Assembly (NCBI GenBank): GCA_009758405.1 | Contig: WSBC01000020.1 | Coordinates: forward strand, 1-47,308 | DNA: 47,308 bases | Source: Methanobacteriota archaeon | GTDB lineage: Archaea > Thermoplasmatota > Thermoplasmata > Thermoplasmatales > ARK-15 | Direction of reading: 5' to 3' | In this document: positions 9,286 through 16,347 of the stretch, one piece after another | How the letters are laid out: each line of letters starts with the position of its first letter | Numbering within the stretch: position 1 is the first letter of the stretch | The notes under the pieces: generated by a model | Database searches by the model: none | Told to the model about the DNA's origin: nothing | What the model saw: only the letters and a program-made list of their open reading frames with translations | Made by a program: the position numbers and the translations under genes

Positions 9286-9822
9286 TCACCTTATCAAAAA
9301 AACATAAAGCTCCTTTGGTCCATGTGATGGCCTTACTATTTTCTTTTCTATATCCCCTGTTTTACTAGGTCCCTGAATTATTTGTATTGTTGCTGGCAAT
9401 TCATTCATGGAATTTATTATATAATTTAGAGCTTCAATTAGACCCGGAAATATCTTTTCAGGATAGGCTATAGCTATATGTATTTCGGGTAGAAAGGCTG
9501 CAAAACTTTTCATATAATTGTAATCCACAAGTATTATTGACCCTGATTCTGCAGCCAAAGCGTCAGCATTTGTAATACCAATATTAATATTCTTTATTTT
9601 ATTTTTGAGATCCCTATCATCTTTCATTTTATCGAGTGAAATTGATTTTATATCACTTTTAATAATCTCATTTTCAATTGATTCATCAAGACCTGCAAAC
9701 ATTATTTCATTACCTTTTGATATTTTTTTTATTTCATTTATCAATTCAATCCTATTAACAAATTTGAAAAAACCTCCGTTTTCTTCTATGGAATTTTTAA
9801 ATAAAGTTATGGGATCTTCCAT
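9286..9822 (-). CDS. lutC: LutC-type LUD-domain protein
   Basis: A 178-residue LUD-domain protein. It has NIGITNADALAAESGSIIL near residue 80 and the C-terminal PSKTGDIEKKIV, then HGPKELYVFLI, which are hallmark segments of LutC. LutC is a small cytosolic subunit of the lactate oxidation complex without Fe-S ligands. It is the first gene of a lutC-lutB operon. The start is ATG at 9822, with a TATA-like stretch near 9845-9856, so the transcript is probably leaderless or nearly so. Confidence 0.87.
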   Translation of the reverse strand: MEDPITLFKNSIEENGGFFKFVNRIELINEIKKISKGNEIMFAGLDESIENEIIKSDIKSISLDKMKDDRDLKNKIKNINIGITNADALAAESGSIILVDYNYMKSFAAFLPEIHIAIAYPEKIFPGLIEALNYIINSMNELPATIQIIQGPSKTGDIEKKIVRPSHGPKELYVFLIR

Positions 9823-9838
9823 AAATTGAATAGAGAAA

Positions 9839-9865
9839 ATTGTTATATAAAAATTTTAACACAAT
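9839..9865. promoter_or_regulatory. Imperfect inverted repeat over the lutC TATA region
   Basis: The sequence begins ATTGTTA and ends TAACACAAT, an imperfect inverted repeat around an AT-rich core that reads as a TATA box on the minus strand, about 25 bp before the lutC start. It could be an operator for a lactate-responsive regulator, or chance in AT-rich DNA. The rest of the 294-bp gap to 10116 holds only AT-rich DNA and a TATA-like stretch just before the aminotransferase gene. Confidence 0.3.
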
Positions 9866-10116
9866 TGCATTCATTAATTAAATGATAAAATATTTAAAAT
9901 GAAAATTTCGGATACCTAGTGAAATCCTTTTTAAAAAATTATTTATTATATTTTCCTTCAGTTTAATTATCCATTTGATCTTTTTTCCGTGAGTTTTGTC
10001 ATTAAATGAAGGAAATTATCTTGATGATATCTCTATATATAGAAAATTATTTCAGGATATGATAACTAGGCTATTTCAGATAAAAATTTAAATATTGAAA
10101 TATCATCAAAGCATTT

Positions 10117-11283
10117 ATGAGAAAAATTTTGATGATTCCGGGACCAATAGAGTATGAACAAAATGTTTTGAGTACCCTTGCAATGCCAACAATCGCACAT
10201 ACTTCAAAGGAGTTCCTTGGAATTTTCAAGGAAACATTGGAAAAGACAATGAAGGTTTTTAATGCAAAGGAGGGTCTACCCTTTGCATTGTCAGGATCTG
10301 GAACTCTCGCCATGGAGATAGGTACTGTGAATTTTATAAAAAAGGATTCAAATGTGCTCGTTGTAAACACGGGATATTTTGGAGATAGGTTTGTAGATCT
10401 TTTCAGTAGATTTACTAAAAATGTAGATATATATAAACCACCATTGGGTGATGCTGCAGATCCTAAGGTAGTATACGAAAAGGTAAGTGGAAATAAATAC
10501 GATCTTGTTACAGTTACTCATGTGGATACAAGCACTGGTGTAAGAAATAATGTTAAGGAGATAGCAAAATATTTCAAGGATCTTGATACAGTTCTCGTTG
10601 TTGATGGTGTTTGTTCAATAGGTGGTGAGGAATTCGACATGGGATGGGGTGCCGATGTTGCATTTACAGCAAGCCAAAAGGCATTGGGAGCACCACCAGG
10701 CCTTGCTGTGGGTGTAGTGGGTCCAAAGGCACTCAAGGTAATGGAAAAAAATCCACCTCTTTCATTCTTTTCAGATCTCCGAAAATGGCAGGGTGTTTTC
10801 AAAAACATGCTTGAACTAAAGCCTGGTTATTTTGGAACACCAAATGTTAATTTAATAACAGCCTTAAATGTTAGTCTAACAAACATAATGAATGAGGGAA
10901 TGGAGAAAAGAATAAAAAGGCACGAGATTATAGCAGAAAGTTTCAGGGCAGGTATAAATGCCTTAGGCTTGAAGATGATTCCTAACGGTGCTTATGCCAA
11001 CACACTATCGGTCCAATATCTTCCAGAGAATGTTAAACAGGCACAGTTTTTGCAAGATGCAGAGAGATATGGGGCAGTGTTTGCTGGTGGTCTTATTCCT
11101 GAAATAAAGGAAAAATATTTCAGGATAGGTCATATGGGATCAGTTAGTTCCTCAGAGGTAATGATATCAATAGGTGCAATAGAAAGAGCGCTTAAAAAGA
11201 ATGGATACAGTGTTAAACTAGGTACTGGCCTGTCTGCTGCACAGGAAGTTCTGGCGAAATACGATTTTGGCATTCCATTTTAA
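10117..11283 (+). CDS. Class V aminotransferase (serine-pyruvate / alanine-glyoxylate type)
   Basis: A 388-residue PLP enzyme of the alanine-glyoxylate/serine-pyruvate family. MIPGPIEY starts the protein, LSGSGTLAMEIG near residue 60 forms the phosphate-binding region, VVDGVCSIGGEEFDMGWGADV contains the Asp that contacts PLP, and ASQKALGAPPG near residue 190 contains the PLP lysine. It would exchange amino groups between alanine or serine and glyoxylate, pyruvate or related 2-oxoacids. Beside genes that oxidise lactate or glycolate, it may connect pyruvate or glyoxylate to amino acids. The exact substrate cannot be told from sequence. Confidence 0.88.
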   Translation: MRKILMIPGPIEYEQNVLSTLAMPTIAHTSKEFLGIFKETLEKTMKVFNAKEGLPFALSGSGTLAMEIGTVNFIKKDSNVLVVNTGYFGDRFVDLFSRFTKNVDIYKPPLGDAADPKVVYEKVSGNKYDLVTVTHVDTSTGVRNNVKEIAKYFKDLDTVLVVDGVCSIGGEEFDMGWGADVAFTASQKALGAPPGLAVGVVGPKALKVMEKNPPLSFFSDLRKWQGVFKNMLELKPGYFGTPNVNLITALNVSLTNIMNEGMEKRIKRHEIIAESFRAGINALGLKMIPNGAYANTLSVQYLPENVKQAQFLQDAERYGAVFAGGLIPEIKEKYFRIGHMGSVSSSEVMISIGAIERALKKNGYSVKLGTGLSAAQEVLAKYDFGIPF

Positions 11284-11317
11284 ATAAATTTAAATATTTC
11301 CATTACATTTTTTTTAT

Positions 11318-12010
11318 ATGCGCTTATTAGTTTTAGCTCTGGTCCTTTTACTTTTGGTACCATCCTTCCCAATGTCAAGTTCACAATCAAATAATTTACC
11401 AGTCTGGTTTTTTCAGGGTGCATATTTAAATTATACAAATGTGATTATTCAAAATTCATCAAAGGAAAGTTTTGTAAATGTATCATATAAGATTTTATCA
11501 ATAAATGGAATCTATTTCACATATCAGGTTACTCCTGGAGAACTTAAAAAATCAAATTATACGGTTGATGCAAGCCTCAATGATCTTAATGGATTCCCTG
11601 CAATTAATTCCACGGAGTTATCAATGTTAAATAAAGGAAACGCATCGTTTCTGAGGATTATTAAGCTGCCATTTACTTATGTAAACGTGACAGTAAAAAC
11701 AAATATAATGGCATATACTTCAGAGGGTGTGGTATCTTCTGATCTGGTGATTGTAAGGATAACATCAAGTCTTGTTAAAAATATTTATGAAGTTACATAT
11801 ACAAATTATTCTACATACTCAGGTGTTCTTCTTAATATGAAGATAATATTTGGAAATCAGACAAAATATGTAAGTAATCTTGTTTCTACCAACGTACCGC
11901 TTGGCATACTTACCTGGCCACAGATTATTGCAGAGATAGTTGGTTTTGTTCTCATCATTATTATTGTGATTTATTTTCTGAGAAGATATAGAAGACTAAG
12001 GGTTAGATAA
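11318..12010 (+). CDS. Predicted secreted, C-terminally membrane-anchored protein, unknown function
   Basis: A 230-residue protein that I do not recognise. It opens with a hydrophobic signal peptide (about residues 1-20), continues with an Asn/Ser/Thr-rich beta-type ectodomain with many potential N-glycosylation sites (for example NYT, NVS, NYS), and ends with one transmembrane helix near 200-222 followed by a basic tail (RRYRRLRVR). It is probably an envelope-anchored extracytoplasmic protein of a wall-less or S-layer archaeon. It lies 34 bp after the aminotransferase gene and overlaps the convergent LutA-like gene by 8 bp. Confidence 0.7.
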   Translation: MRLLVLALVLLLLVPSFPMSSSQSNNLPVWFFQGAYLNYTNVIIQNSSKESFVNVSYKILSINGIYFTYQVTPGELKKSNYTVDASLNDLNGFPAINSTELSMLNKGNASFLRIIKLPFTYVNVTVKTNIMAYTSEGVVSSDLVIVRITSSLVKNIYEVTYTNYSTYSGVLLNMKIIFGNQTKYVSNLVSTNVPLGILTWPQIIAEIVGFVLIIIIVIYFLRRYRRLRVR

Positions 12011-12836
12011 TCTCTAGAGCATCCCTCACCTCTGCCCTCTTTAACCTTGATAGATTTGAAAGGCATATTGGGCACCATACAAGGACATTATTTTTTCCAG
12101 TACTTAGAAGCTCATCCATTCTTGAATTTGCAATTGCAGTGGCCAGCCTTGGTGAAATTAGTTCTATTGGTCCTCCACAACATCCACTTTCTTTTCCTGA
12201 ATGCTGAGGCTTTGACGCATTAGTTTCATATTTTATATCAAGGTACCTGTTCAGATAACAGGATTCATGGTCAACATAGTTTGATACATCACCAGGTTTA
12301 ATAAATTCTGTATAATGATGTACATCAGGTTCAAATTTTGGATCCACTTCCTTATAAGCAACCTTTATGGCATAGGTGGTATGAGGATCTATGGTAATGA
12401 GTCTTCTATTACCTATTATTGAAATCATTTTTTTTGCATAATCTTCAAAAAATTTACTACCCATCTCATAAAAAATTATACCTGTGTAATAATCTATAGA
12501 AAAGTCATAACCAATATCCACCCTTTCACTTAATTTCTTATATGCATTTATCACTATTCTATTGTACCTTTCCTTTTCCTTAGGTTTTATCGTATGCCAT
12601 ATCAGTCCCTTTATGTAGGGATATAGATTGAAAAATTTTTCCTCTATGTTTTCAAGCCTTTCCATAATGTTTCTCAGGGATTCTAGATAGGGAGTGATCT
12701 GGTAGAGTTGTCCTGTAAAAAGAAAGTATTCGTGATTCAATGAATCATCTATTATTCTTTCCCTCTTTATTCCTAGGGGCATAAGATCATTCAATGATTC
12801 CTTGGCGATCAAATCTATGAAATCAGGTAGATCCAT
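12003..12836 (-). CDS. LutA/HdrB-like CCG-domain protein
   Basis: A protein of about 277 residues. The C-terminal half has one CCG motif set: HESC, GCCGGP and WCPIC. The N-terminal domain has no matching cysteines, and its last motif reads TIDPHTT (Asp codon 12387-12389) in place of a Cys. The start is placed at ATG 12836. A longer frame to 12926 would add a hydrophobic stretch translated from AT-rich intergenic DNA and would overlap asnS. It may supply the missing LutA subunit for LutBC, or serve another Fe-S dehydrogenase. It diverges from asnS, and each gene has its own TATA-like box in the 84-bp gap. Confidence 0.72.
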   Translation of the reverse strand: MDLPDFIDLIAKESLNDLMPLGIKRERIIDDSLNHEYFLFTGQLYQITPYLESLRNIMERLENIEEKFFNLYPYIKGLIWHTIKPKEKERYNRIVINAYKKLSERVDIGYDFSIDYYTGIIFYEMGSKFFEDYAKKMISIIGNRRLITIDPHTTYAIKVAYKEVDPKFEPDVHHYTEFIKPGDVSNYVDHESCYLNRYLDIKYETNASKPQHSGKESGCCGGPIELISPRLATAIANSRMDELLSTGKNNVLVWCPICLSNLSRLKRAEVRDALEII

Positions 12837-12920
12837 GTTTGATGTAAAAGAAATGGTAATAGATAAATCTTCCAAATTTTTAGAAAAAAATATTATTATA
12901 AGGAAAACATTGAGGAATAT

Positions 12921-14210
12921 ATGCAAAAGATTAAAGATCTATTCAGTGAAAAATTTGTGGACAATGAGATAGAAACTAGGGGCTGGATATATAGATGGAG
13001 GGAGAGCGGAAAGATTATTTTCATAATCCTGAGGGATTCCACAGGAATTATTCAGGTAACGGTATCAAAGGACATGGTAGGGGAAGAAGATTTTAATTCA
13101 GCAAAATCTGCAGGCATTGAAAGTTCTGTGATTGTCTCAGGAATTCTTAAAAGGGATGAGAGGGCCCCTGGAGGATTCGAGGTTCTTGCAAAAAAATTTG
13201 TTTTAGTTGGTAAAAGCCTAAATTTTCCAATTACTAAGGACAAGAGTGATGAGTTCCTGCTTGATATGAGACATCTTTGGCTCAGGTCGAGGGAGATGAC
13301 TGCAATACTCAAGATCAGATCTACAGTTTTTGAATTTCTTCATGATTTTTTCAAGAGGGAAGGGTATTATGAGGTACAGGCTCCTATGTTTGTAAGTTCT
13401 GCTGTAGAGGGAGGATCCACTCTGTTTGAGGTTCCATATTTTGGAAGAAAAGCTTATCTCACCCAGAGCTCACAGTTTTATCTTGAAACATTTATATTTT
13501 CACTAGAGAATGTTTATACAGTTGCACCAAGTTTTAGGGCGGAAAAATCAAGGACAAGAAGGCATCTGACAGAATTTTGGCATTGTGAGGCAGAAGTAGC
13601 GTGGATTGGAAACGATGAGATGATGAAAATTGAAGAAAGAATGATAATGCATATTTTGGATGGTGTTTTAAAAAATAATAAAGAGGAGCTAATATTATTA
13701 AAAAGGGATATTTCTAAGCTTGAGGATATTACACTTCCATTTAACAGGATGGAATATGCAGACATAATAAAGCTTGGAAAGGATGTGGGGCTTGACCTGG
13801 ATTATGGCTCAGATCTTGGAGCGGACGAGGAATATGCAATTACACAGAAATTTGAGAAACCAACATTTGTTATACATTTTCCGAAGGAAATAAAGCCATT
13901 CTACCACAGGCCAGATCCTCAAAATCCATCCGTTGTTCTTAACCATGACCTTCTAGCCCCTGAAGGTTATGGTGAGATAATTGGTGGTGGAGAAAGAATA
14001 TTTGATTTGGATGAACTCCTACAGAGGATTAAGGAGGAAAGACTTAATCCAGAGGATTATTCCTGGTATATTGATTTAAGAAAATATGGATCTGTACCAC
14101 ATTCAGGTTTTGGTCTCGGTATAGATAGGCTCGTATGGTGGATTGCAGGCCTTGAGCATATTAAATATGCTGTTCCTTATCCAAGAAATGTAAGGAGGCT
14201 GGTACCATGA
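12921..14210 (+). CDS. asnS: Asparaginyl-tRNA synthetase, archaeal type
   Basis: A 429-residue class IIb aminoacyl-tRNA synthetase. It has an N-terminal OB-fold anticodon-binding domain (residues 1-105), motif 2 as FRAEKSRTRRHLTEFWHCEAE near 208, and motif 3 as GFGLGIDRLVWWIAG near residue 397. The HCEAE form after motif 2 and the GSDLGADEE segment favour AsnRS over AspRS, although the two are closely related. A TATA-like box (ATTATTATAAGG) ends about 20 bp before ATG, suggesting a leaderless transcript. It overlaps the downstream DUF5611-like gene by 4 bp. Confidence 0.86.
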   Translation: MQKIKDLFSEKFVDNEIETRGWIYRWRESGKIIFIILRDSTGIIQVTVSKDMVGEEDFNSAKSAGIESSVIVSGILKRDERAPGGFEVLAKKFVLVGKSLNFPITKDKSDEFLLDMRHLWLRSREMTAILKIRSTVFEFLHDFFKREGYYEVQAPMFVSSAVEGGSTLFEVPYFGRKAYLTQSSQFYLETFIFSLENVYTVAPSFRAEKSRTRRHLTEFWHCEAEVAWIGNDEMMKIEERMIMHILDGVLKNNKEELILLKRDISKLEDITLPFNRMEYADIIKLGKDVGLDLDYGSDLGADEEYAITQKFEKPTFVIHFPKEIKPFYHRPDPQNPSVVLNHDLLAPEGYGEIIGGGERIFDLDELLQRIKEERLNPEDYSWYIDLRKYGSVPHSGFGLGIDRLVWWIAGLEHIKYAVPYPRNVRRLVP

Positions 14211-14497
14211 GGGAATATCCAATCAAAAAGAACCATCAGGTAGATGAAAAAAGGATATACGAACTTATGCTTGATCTCTTCGGAAAAGCCTCAAGAGATG
14301 GTGAATACATCGTTTCCTCATATGGGTCCTTGGATTTTATAAGGGTTAAATTTTCAAATAAAAGGCTGTACGTGGAAACAAAATCAAACTCCAGGAAAGA
14401 CTTATATGAAGAAACAATCTCAAAATATAACAAATTCGTAGAGATGGCTACAGGTTATACAGCCGCAGAAAGAAAAAAGATGCTTACCAAATCATAG
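14207..14497 (+). CDS. Small conserved archaeal protein, DUF5611-like
   Basis: A 96-residue protein resembling the archaeal DUF5611 family. Visible features are an early basic strand, the block SYGSLDFIRVKFSNKRLYVETKS in mid-protein and a C-terminal NKFVEMATGYTAAERKK segment. No catalytic motif is evident and the function is unknown. It overlaps asnS by 4 bp (ATGA) and its stop codon TAG shares its last base with the first base of tRNA-Arg. The position between an aminoacyl-tRNA synthetase and a tRNA gene hints at a translation-related role, but that is only context. Confidence 0.7.
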   Translation: MREYPIKKNHQVDEKRIYELMLDLFGKASRDGEYIVSSYGSLDFIRVKFSNKRLYVETKSNSRKDLYEETISKYNKFVEMATGYTAAERKKMLTKS

Positions 14498-14571
14498 CCC
14501 GAGTGGGGTAGTATGGATTATCCTGGAGGCCTGCGGAGCCTCTGACCCGGGTTCAAATCCCGGCTCGGGCA
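14497..14571 (+). tRNA. tRNA-Arg (anticodon GCG)
   Basis: A 75-nt cloverleaf including the discriminator A. The acceptor stem GCCCGAG pairs with CTCGGGC. The anticodon stem GAGGC/GCCTC encloses the loop CTGCGGA with U33 and anticodon GCG, which reads the Arg codon CGC. The T stem CCGGG/CCCGG encloses TTCAAAT. The D arm is weaker but has G18G19. No intron is seen and CCA is not encoded. The first base is also the last base of the upstream stop codon, so a transcript reading through from asnS would carry the tRNA at its 3' end. Confidence 0.93.
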
Positions 14572-14626
14572 TATGCACAAAAATTGATGAAATAATTGAC
14601 CACCCTGAGATAAAATTTTAAAGAAT

Positions 14627-15385
14627 TCAAGCTTTTGCCATACCTAAAAGTGTAATTATACCTAATAATAAAATGATCAATCCTAAAATATATTTGAGTT
14701 TATTATTCTCTGAAATCCTCGTTATATGTGTTCCCAGGAATGGTGATATTATACTTGCCATTGCTCCAGTAATGAGCATATCGATTGGTGGGGGGGAATG
14801 TATAATAGACCATGTAATAAAACCAGCAAGTGTTATTAGTGAGACTGATGTTAATGTAATTCCTATAGAACTCTTACCATCTACTCCAATTATTGTCTGC
14901 CCTCCTGTAACGATTGGACCGTAACCACCCCCAGTCAGACCTTTATTAAATGCACTAATTATTCCTATTATTGAGGCCTTAAACCATGTAAATCTAACCC
15001 TAAATCTTATAATAATTAGAATGCCAATAACAGTCACCATTATTCCTATATAATATCTAACTATTATCGATGGTAAAGAGGCTCCCATAATACTAGCCGC
15101 AATTACACTTAACACTCCTGTTATTCCAAAAATCATAAATCTTTTAGAATCATGAGTTTTATAACTGCTTAAATCAATATTTTTAAGTCTATGATGTAAA
15201 AGTGTACTCTCAAAACCTAATATTGACTGAGAGAAAAGAATAGTTGGTACTGCAATTTTTGTTGAAATTCCTATTAAAATAAGTATAGGAGTACCTATTG
15301 TACCGTAACCCTGACCAAAAGCACTATCTATTATGCCTAACAAGAATAAAATAATAAACAATTCTATTAGAAAGTAAATATCCAT
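14627..15385 (-). CDS. TauE/SafE family permease
   Basis: A protein of about 252 residues with roughly seven hydrophobic helices and the paired glycine-rich motifs of the TauE/SafE (former DUF81) family: GIIDSAFGQGYGTIGTPIL at the N-terminus and FNKGLTGGGYGPIVTGG in the second half. Members export or import small anions such as sulfite, sulfoacetate or thiosulfate. The gene lies 185 bp from a dsr-associated operon, so sulfite or another sulfur oxyanion is a reasonable guess. The start is ATG at 15385, with a TATA-like box near 15405-15418; a TTG three codons upstream is possible. The palindrome found at the dsr promoters is absent here. Confidence 0.85.
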   Translation of the reverse strand: MDIYFLIELFIILFLLGIIDSAFGQGYGTIGTPILILIGISTKIAVPTILFSQSILGFESTLLHHRLKNIDLSSYKTHDSKRFMIFGITGVLSVIAASIMGASLPSIIVRYYIGIMVTVIGILIIIRFRVRFTWFKASIIGIISAFNKGLTGGGYGPIVTGGQTIIGVDGKSSIGITLTSVSLITLAGFITWSIIHSPPPIDMLITGAMASIISPFLGTHITRISENNKLKYILGLIILLLGIITLLGMAKA

Positions 15386-15531
15386 TTTCGTCAAAGTAAA
15401 TTAAAATTATATTATATATTTTTCTACTCCATTGTTTTGTTTCATTAAATTTTTATAATAATATTCTGTGTTTTGAATTTAAAAATTTTCATAAAAATTT
15501 AATTTTGAAAAGTTTATATAGAGAAAAAATA

Positions 15532-15550
15532 TTACTACTTATAGTGGTAA
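15532..15550. promoter_or_regulatory. Palindromic operator candidate, copy 1 (UreI-like gene promoter)
   Basis: TTACTACT-TAT-AGTGGTAA, two 8-bp arms and a 3-bp spacer with one mismatched arm position. It starts 12 bp after the TATA-like AGTTTATATA (15511-15520), so it should cover the transcription start. The right arm is extended into a perfect 10-bp palindrome GGTAATTACC (15546-15555). The AGGTGA ribosome site follows at 15561-15566. A nearly identical element precedes dsrC. Confidence 0.75.
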
Positions 15551-15570
15551 TTACCAAATGAGGTGATAAA

Positions 15571-16140
15571 ATGTCTGACCCATTAGTAATAGGAAAGGCA
15601 ATAGTTCCCCTGATGTTTGCTGGGGCCTTTGTTCTAACGGCATTCGGTGCACTCCATTTGAATCCAGAGAGAAATAGGGTATCTGCAATAGCTGCGGGTT
15701 TAGTAGCATTTATTGGTGGTGTATTTTTTATAATAAATGTGGTGATGTTCCAAGCACTATCTATGTTAGGACCTATATCTAACTATGTTGCCGGTCTAGC
15801 TACCATGTATGGTCTATTCTTCATTATGGTAGGTCTGATGAATATATTTGGAGTAAAGGCAAATATAATGGCGCCAATAGCAATATTAATAGGATGGATT
15901 ACCCTTGCTTATGCCCTATTCTGGATATGGGGATTCCCGGACTATGGTCTAGGTTCTTGGTACTACCATGCTAGCATTGCTATTGTATGGTTTATAACAA
16001 TGAATATGGCTGGCTTTTTCTTGGCGGGAAAATTACCAGAGAAATACCTTGGTGTGATGTGCCTTATTGCGGCGGTTTATACATTTGCCATACCTGGATT
16101 TTTGTGGGCGCTAGGACCAGGAGCTCAGGGGCCATTTTGA
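15571..16140 (+). CDS. UreI/AmiS-like six-helix membrane protein, dsr-associated
   Basis: A 189-residue protein with about six transmembrane helices and very short loops. Length, topology and the segment around GLATMYGLFFIMVGLMNIFG (about residues 70-90), followed by a Trp/Tyr-rich loop and a sixth helix, resemble the AmiS/UreI family of channels for small neutral molecules such as urea and short amides. No urease or amidase gene is nearby. Instead the gene shares a palindromic operator with the dsr operon, so a sulfur compound that is small and uncharged at low pH (SO2, H2S) or a weak acid is an alternative substrate; this is inference. AGGTGA precedes the ATG and a 49-residue membrane peptide follows. 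Confidence 0.6.
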   Translation: MSDPLVIGKAIVPLMFAGAFVLTAFGALHLNPERNRVSAIAAGLVAFIGGVFFIINVVMFQALSMLGPISNYVAGLATMYGLFFIMVGLMNIFGVKANIMAPIAILIGWITLAYALFWIWGFPDYGLGSWYYHASIAIVWFITMNMAGFFLAGKLPEKYLGVMCLIAAVYTFAIPGFLWALGPGAQGPF

Positions 16141-16150
16141 GGTGATAAAT

Positions 16151-16300
16151 ATGGATGCAGCGACGGCTGGAATGATTGGTGTGGCTGTTATTGTTATAGG
16201 CTTTGGACTTGCTTGCCTTGCCATTTATTATCTATTGACAAACAAGAACATTGACGCAAGCAATGAGACAGGGATTTTCAAATTTTCCAAAAAACAATAA
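16151..16300 (+). CDS. 49-residue single-helix membrane peptide downstream of the UreI-like gene
   Basis: A short open frame starting ATG GAT GCA and ending TAA, preceded by GAGGTGATAAAT, the same ribosome-site pattern used by its neighbours, directly after the UreI-like stop. The peptide has one clear hydrophobic helix (about residues 5-27) and a polar tail with FKFSKK near the end. No family is recognised. The tight spacing and good ribosome site argue that it is translated and may be an accessory subunit of the upstream membrane protein. A run of 12 T follows the stop. Confidence 0.65.
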   Translation: MDAATAGMIGVAVIVIGFGLACLAIYYLLTNKNIDASNETGIFKFSKKQ

Positions 16301-16312
16301 TTTTTTTTTTTT
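16301..16312 (+). terminator. Poly-T transcription terminator
   Basis: Twelve consecutive T directly after the stop codon of the 49-residue peptide gene. Runs of T on the non-template strand are sufficient for archaeal termination. It separates the UreI-like pair from the TrmB-like regulator gene. Confidence 0.6.
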
Positions 16313-16347
16313 GAAAAAATGTAAATAAAAGTTTTTAATTAGAAATT

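Noticed and set aside
12837-12926. N-terminal extension of the LutA-like protein
   Set aside because: It would be encoded by AT-rich intergenic DNA, adds a hydrophobic stretch not typical of the family and overlaps the asnS start; the ATG at 12836 fits better.
12921-14210. Aspartyl-tRNA synthetase
   Set aside because: The HCEAE segment after motif 2 and the GSDLGADEE segment favour AsnRS; the distinction is by eye and not absolute.
14627-15385. dsr palindrome in the TauE/SafE promoter
   Set aside because: The region 15386-15440 was read on both strands and has only a TATA-like stretch.
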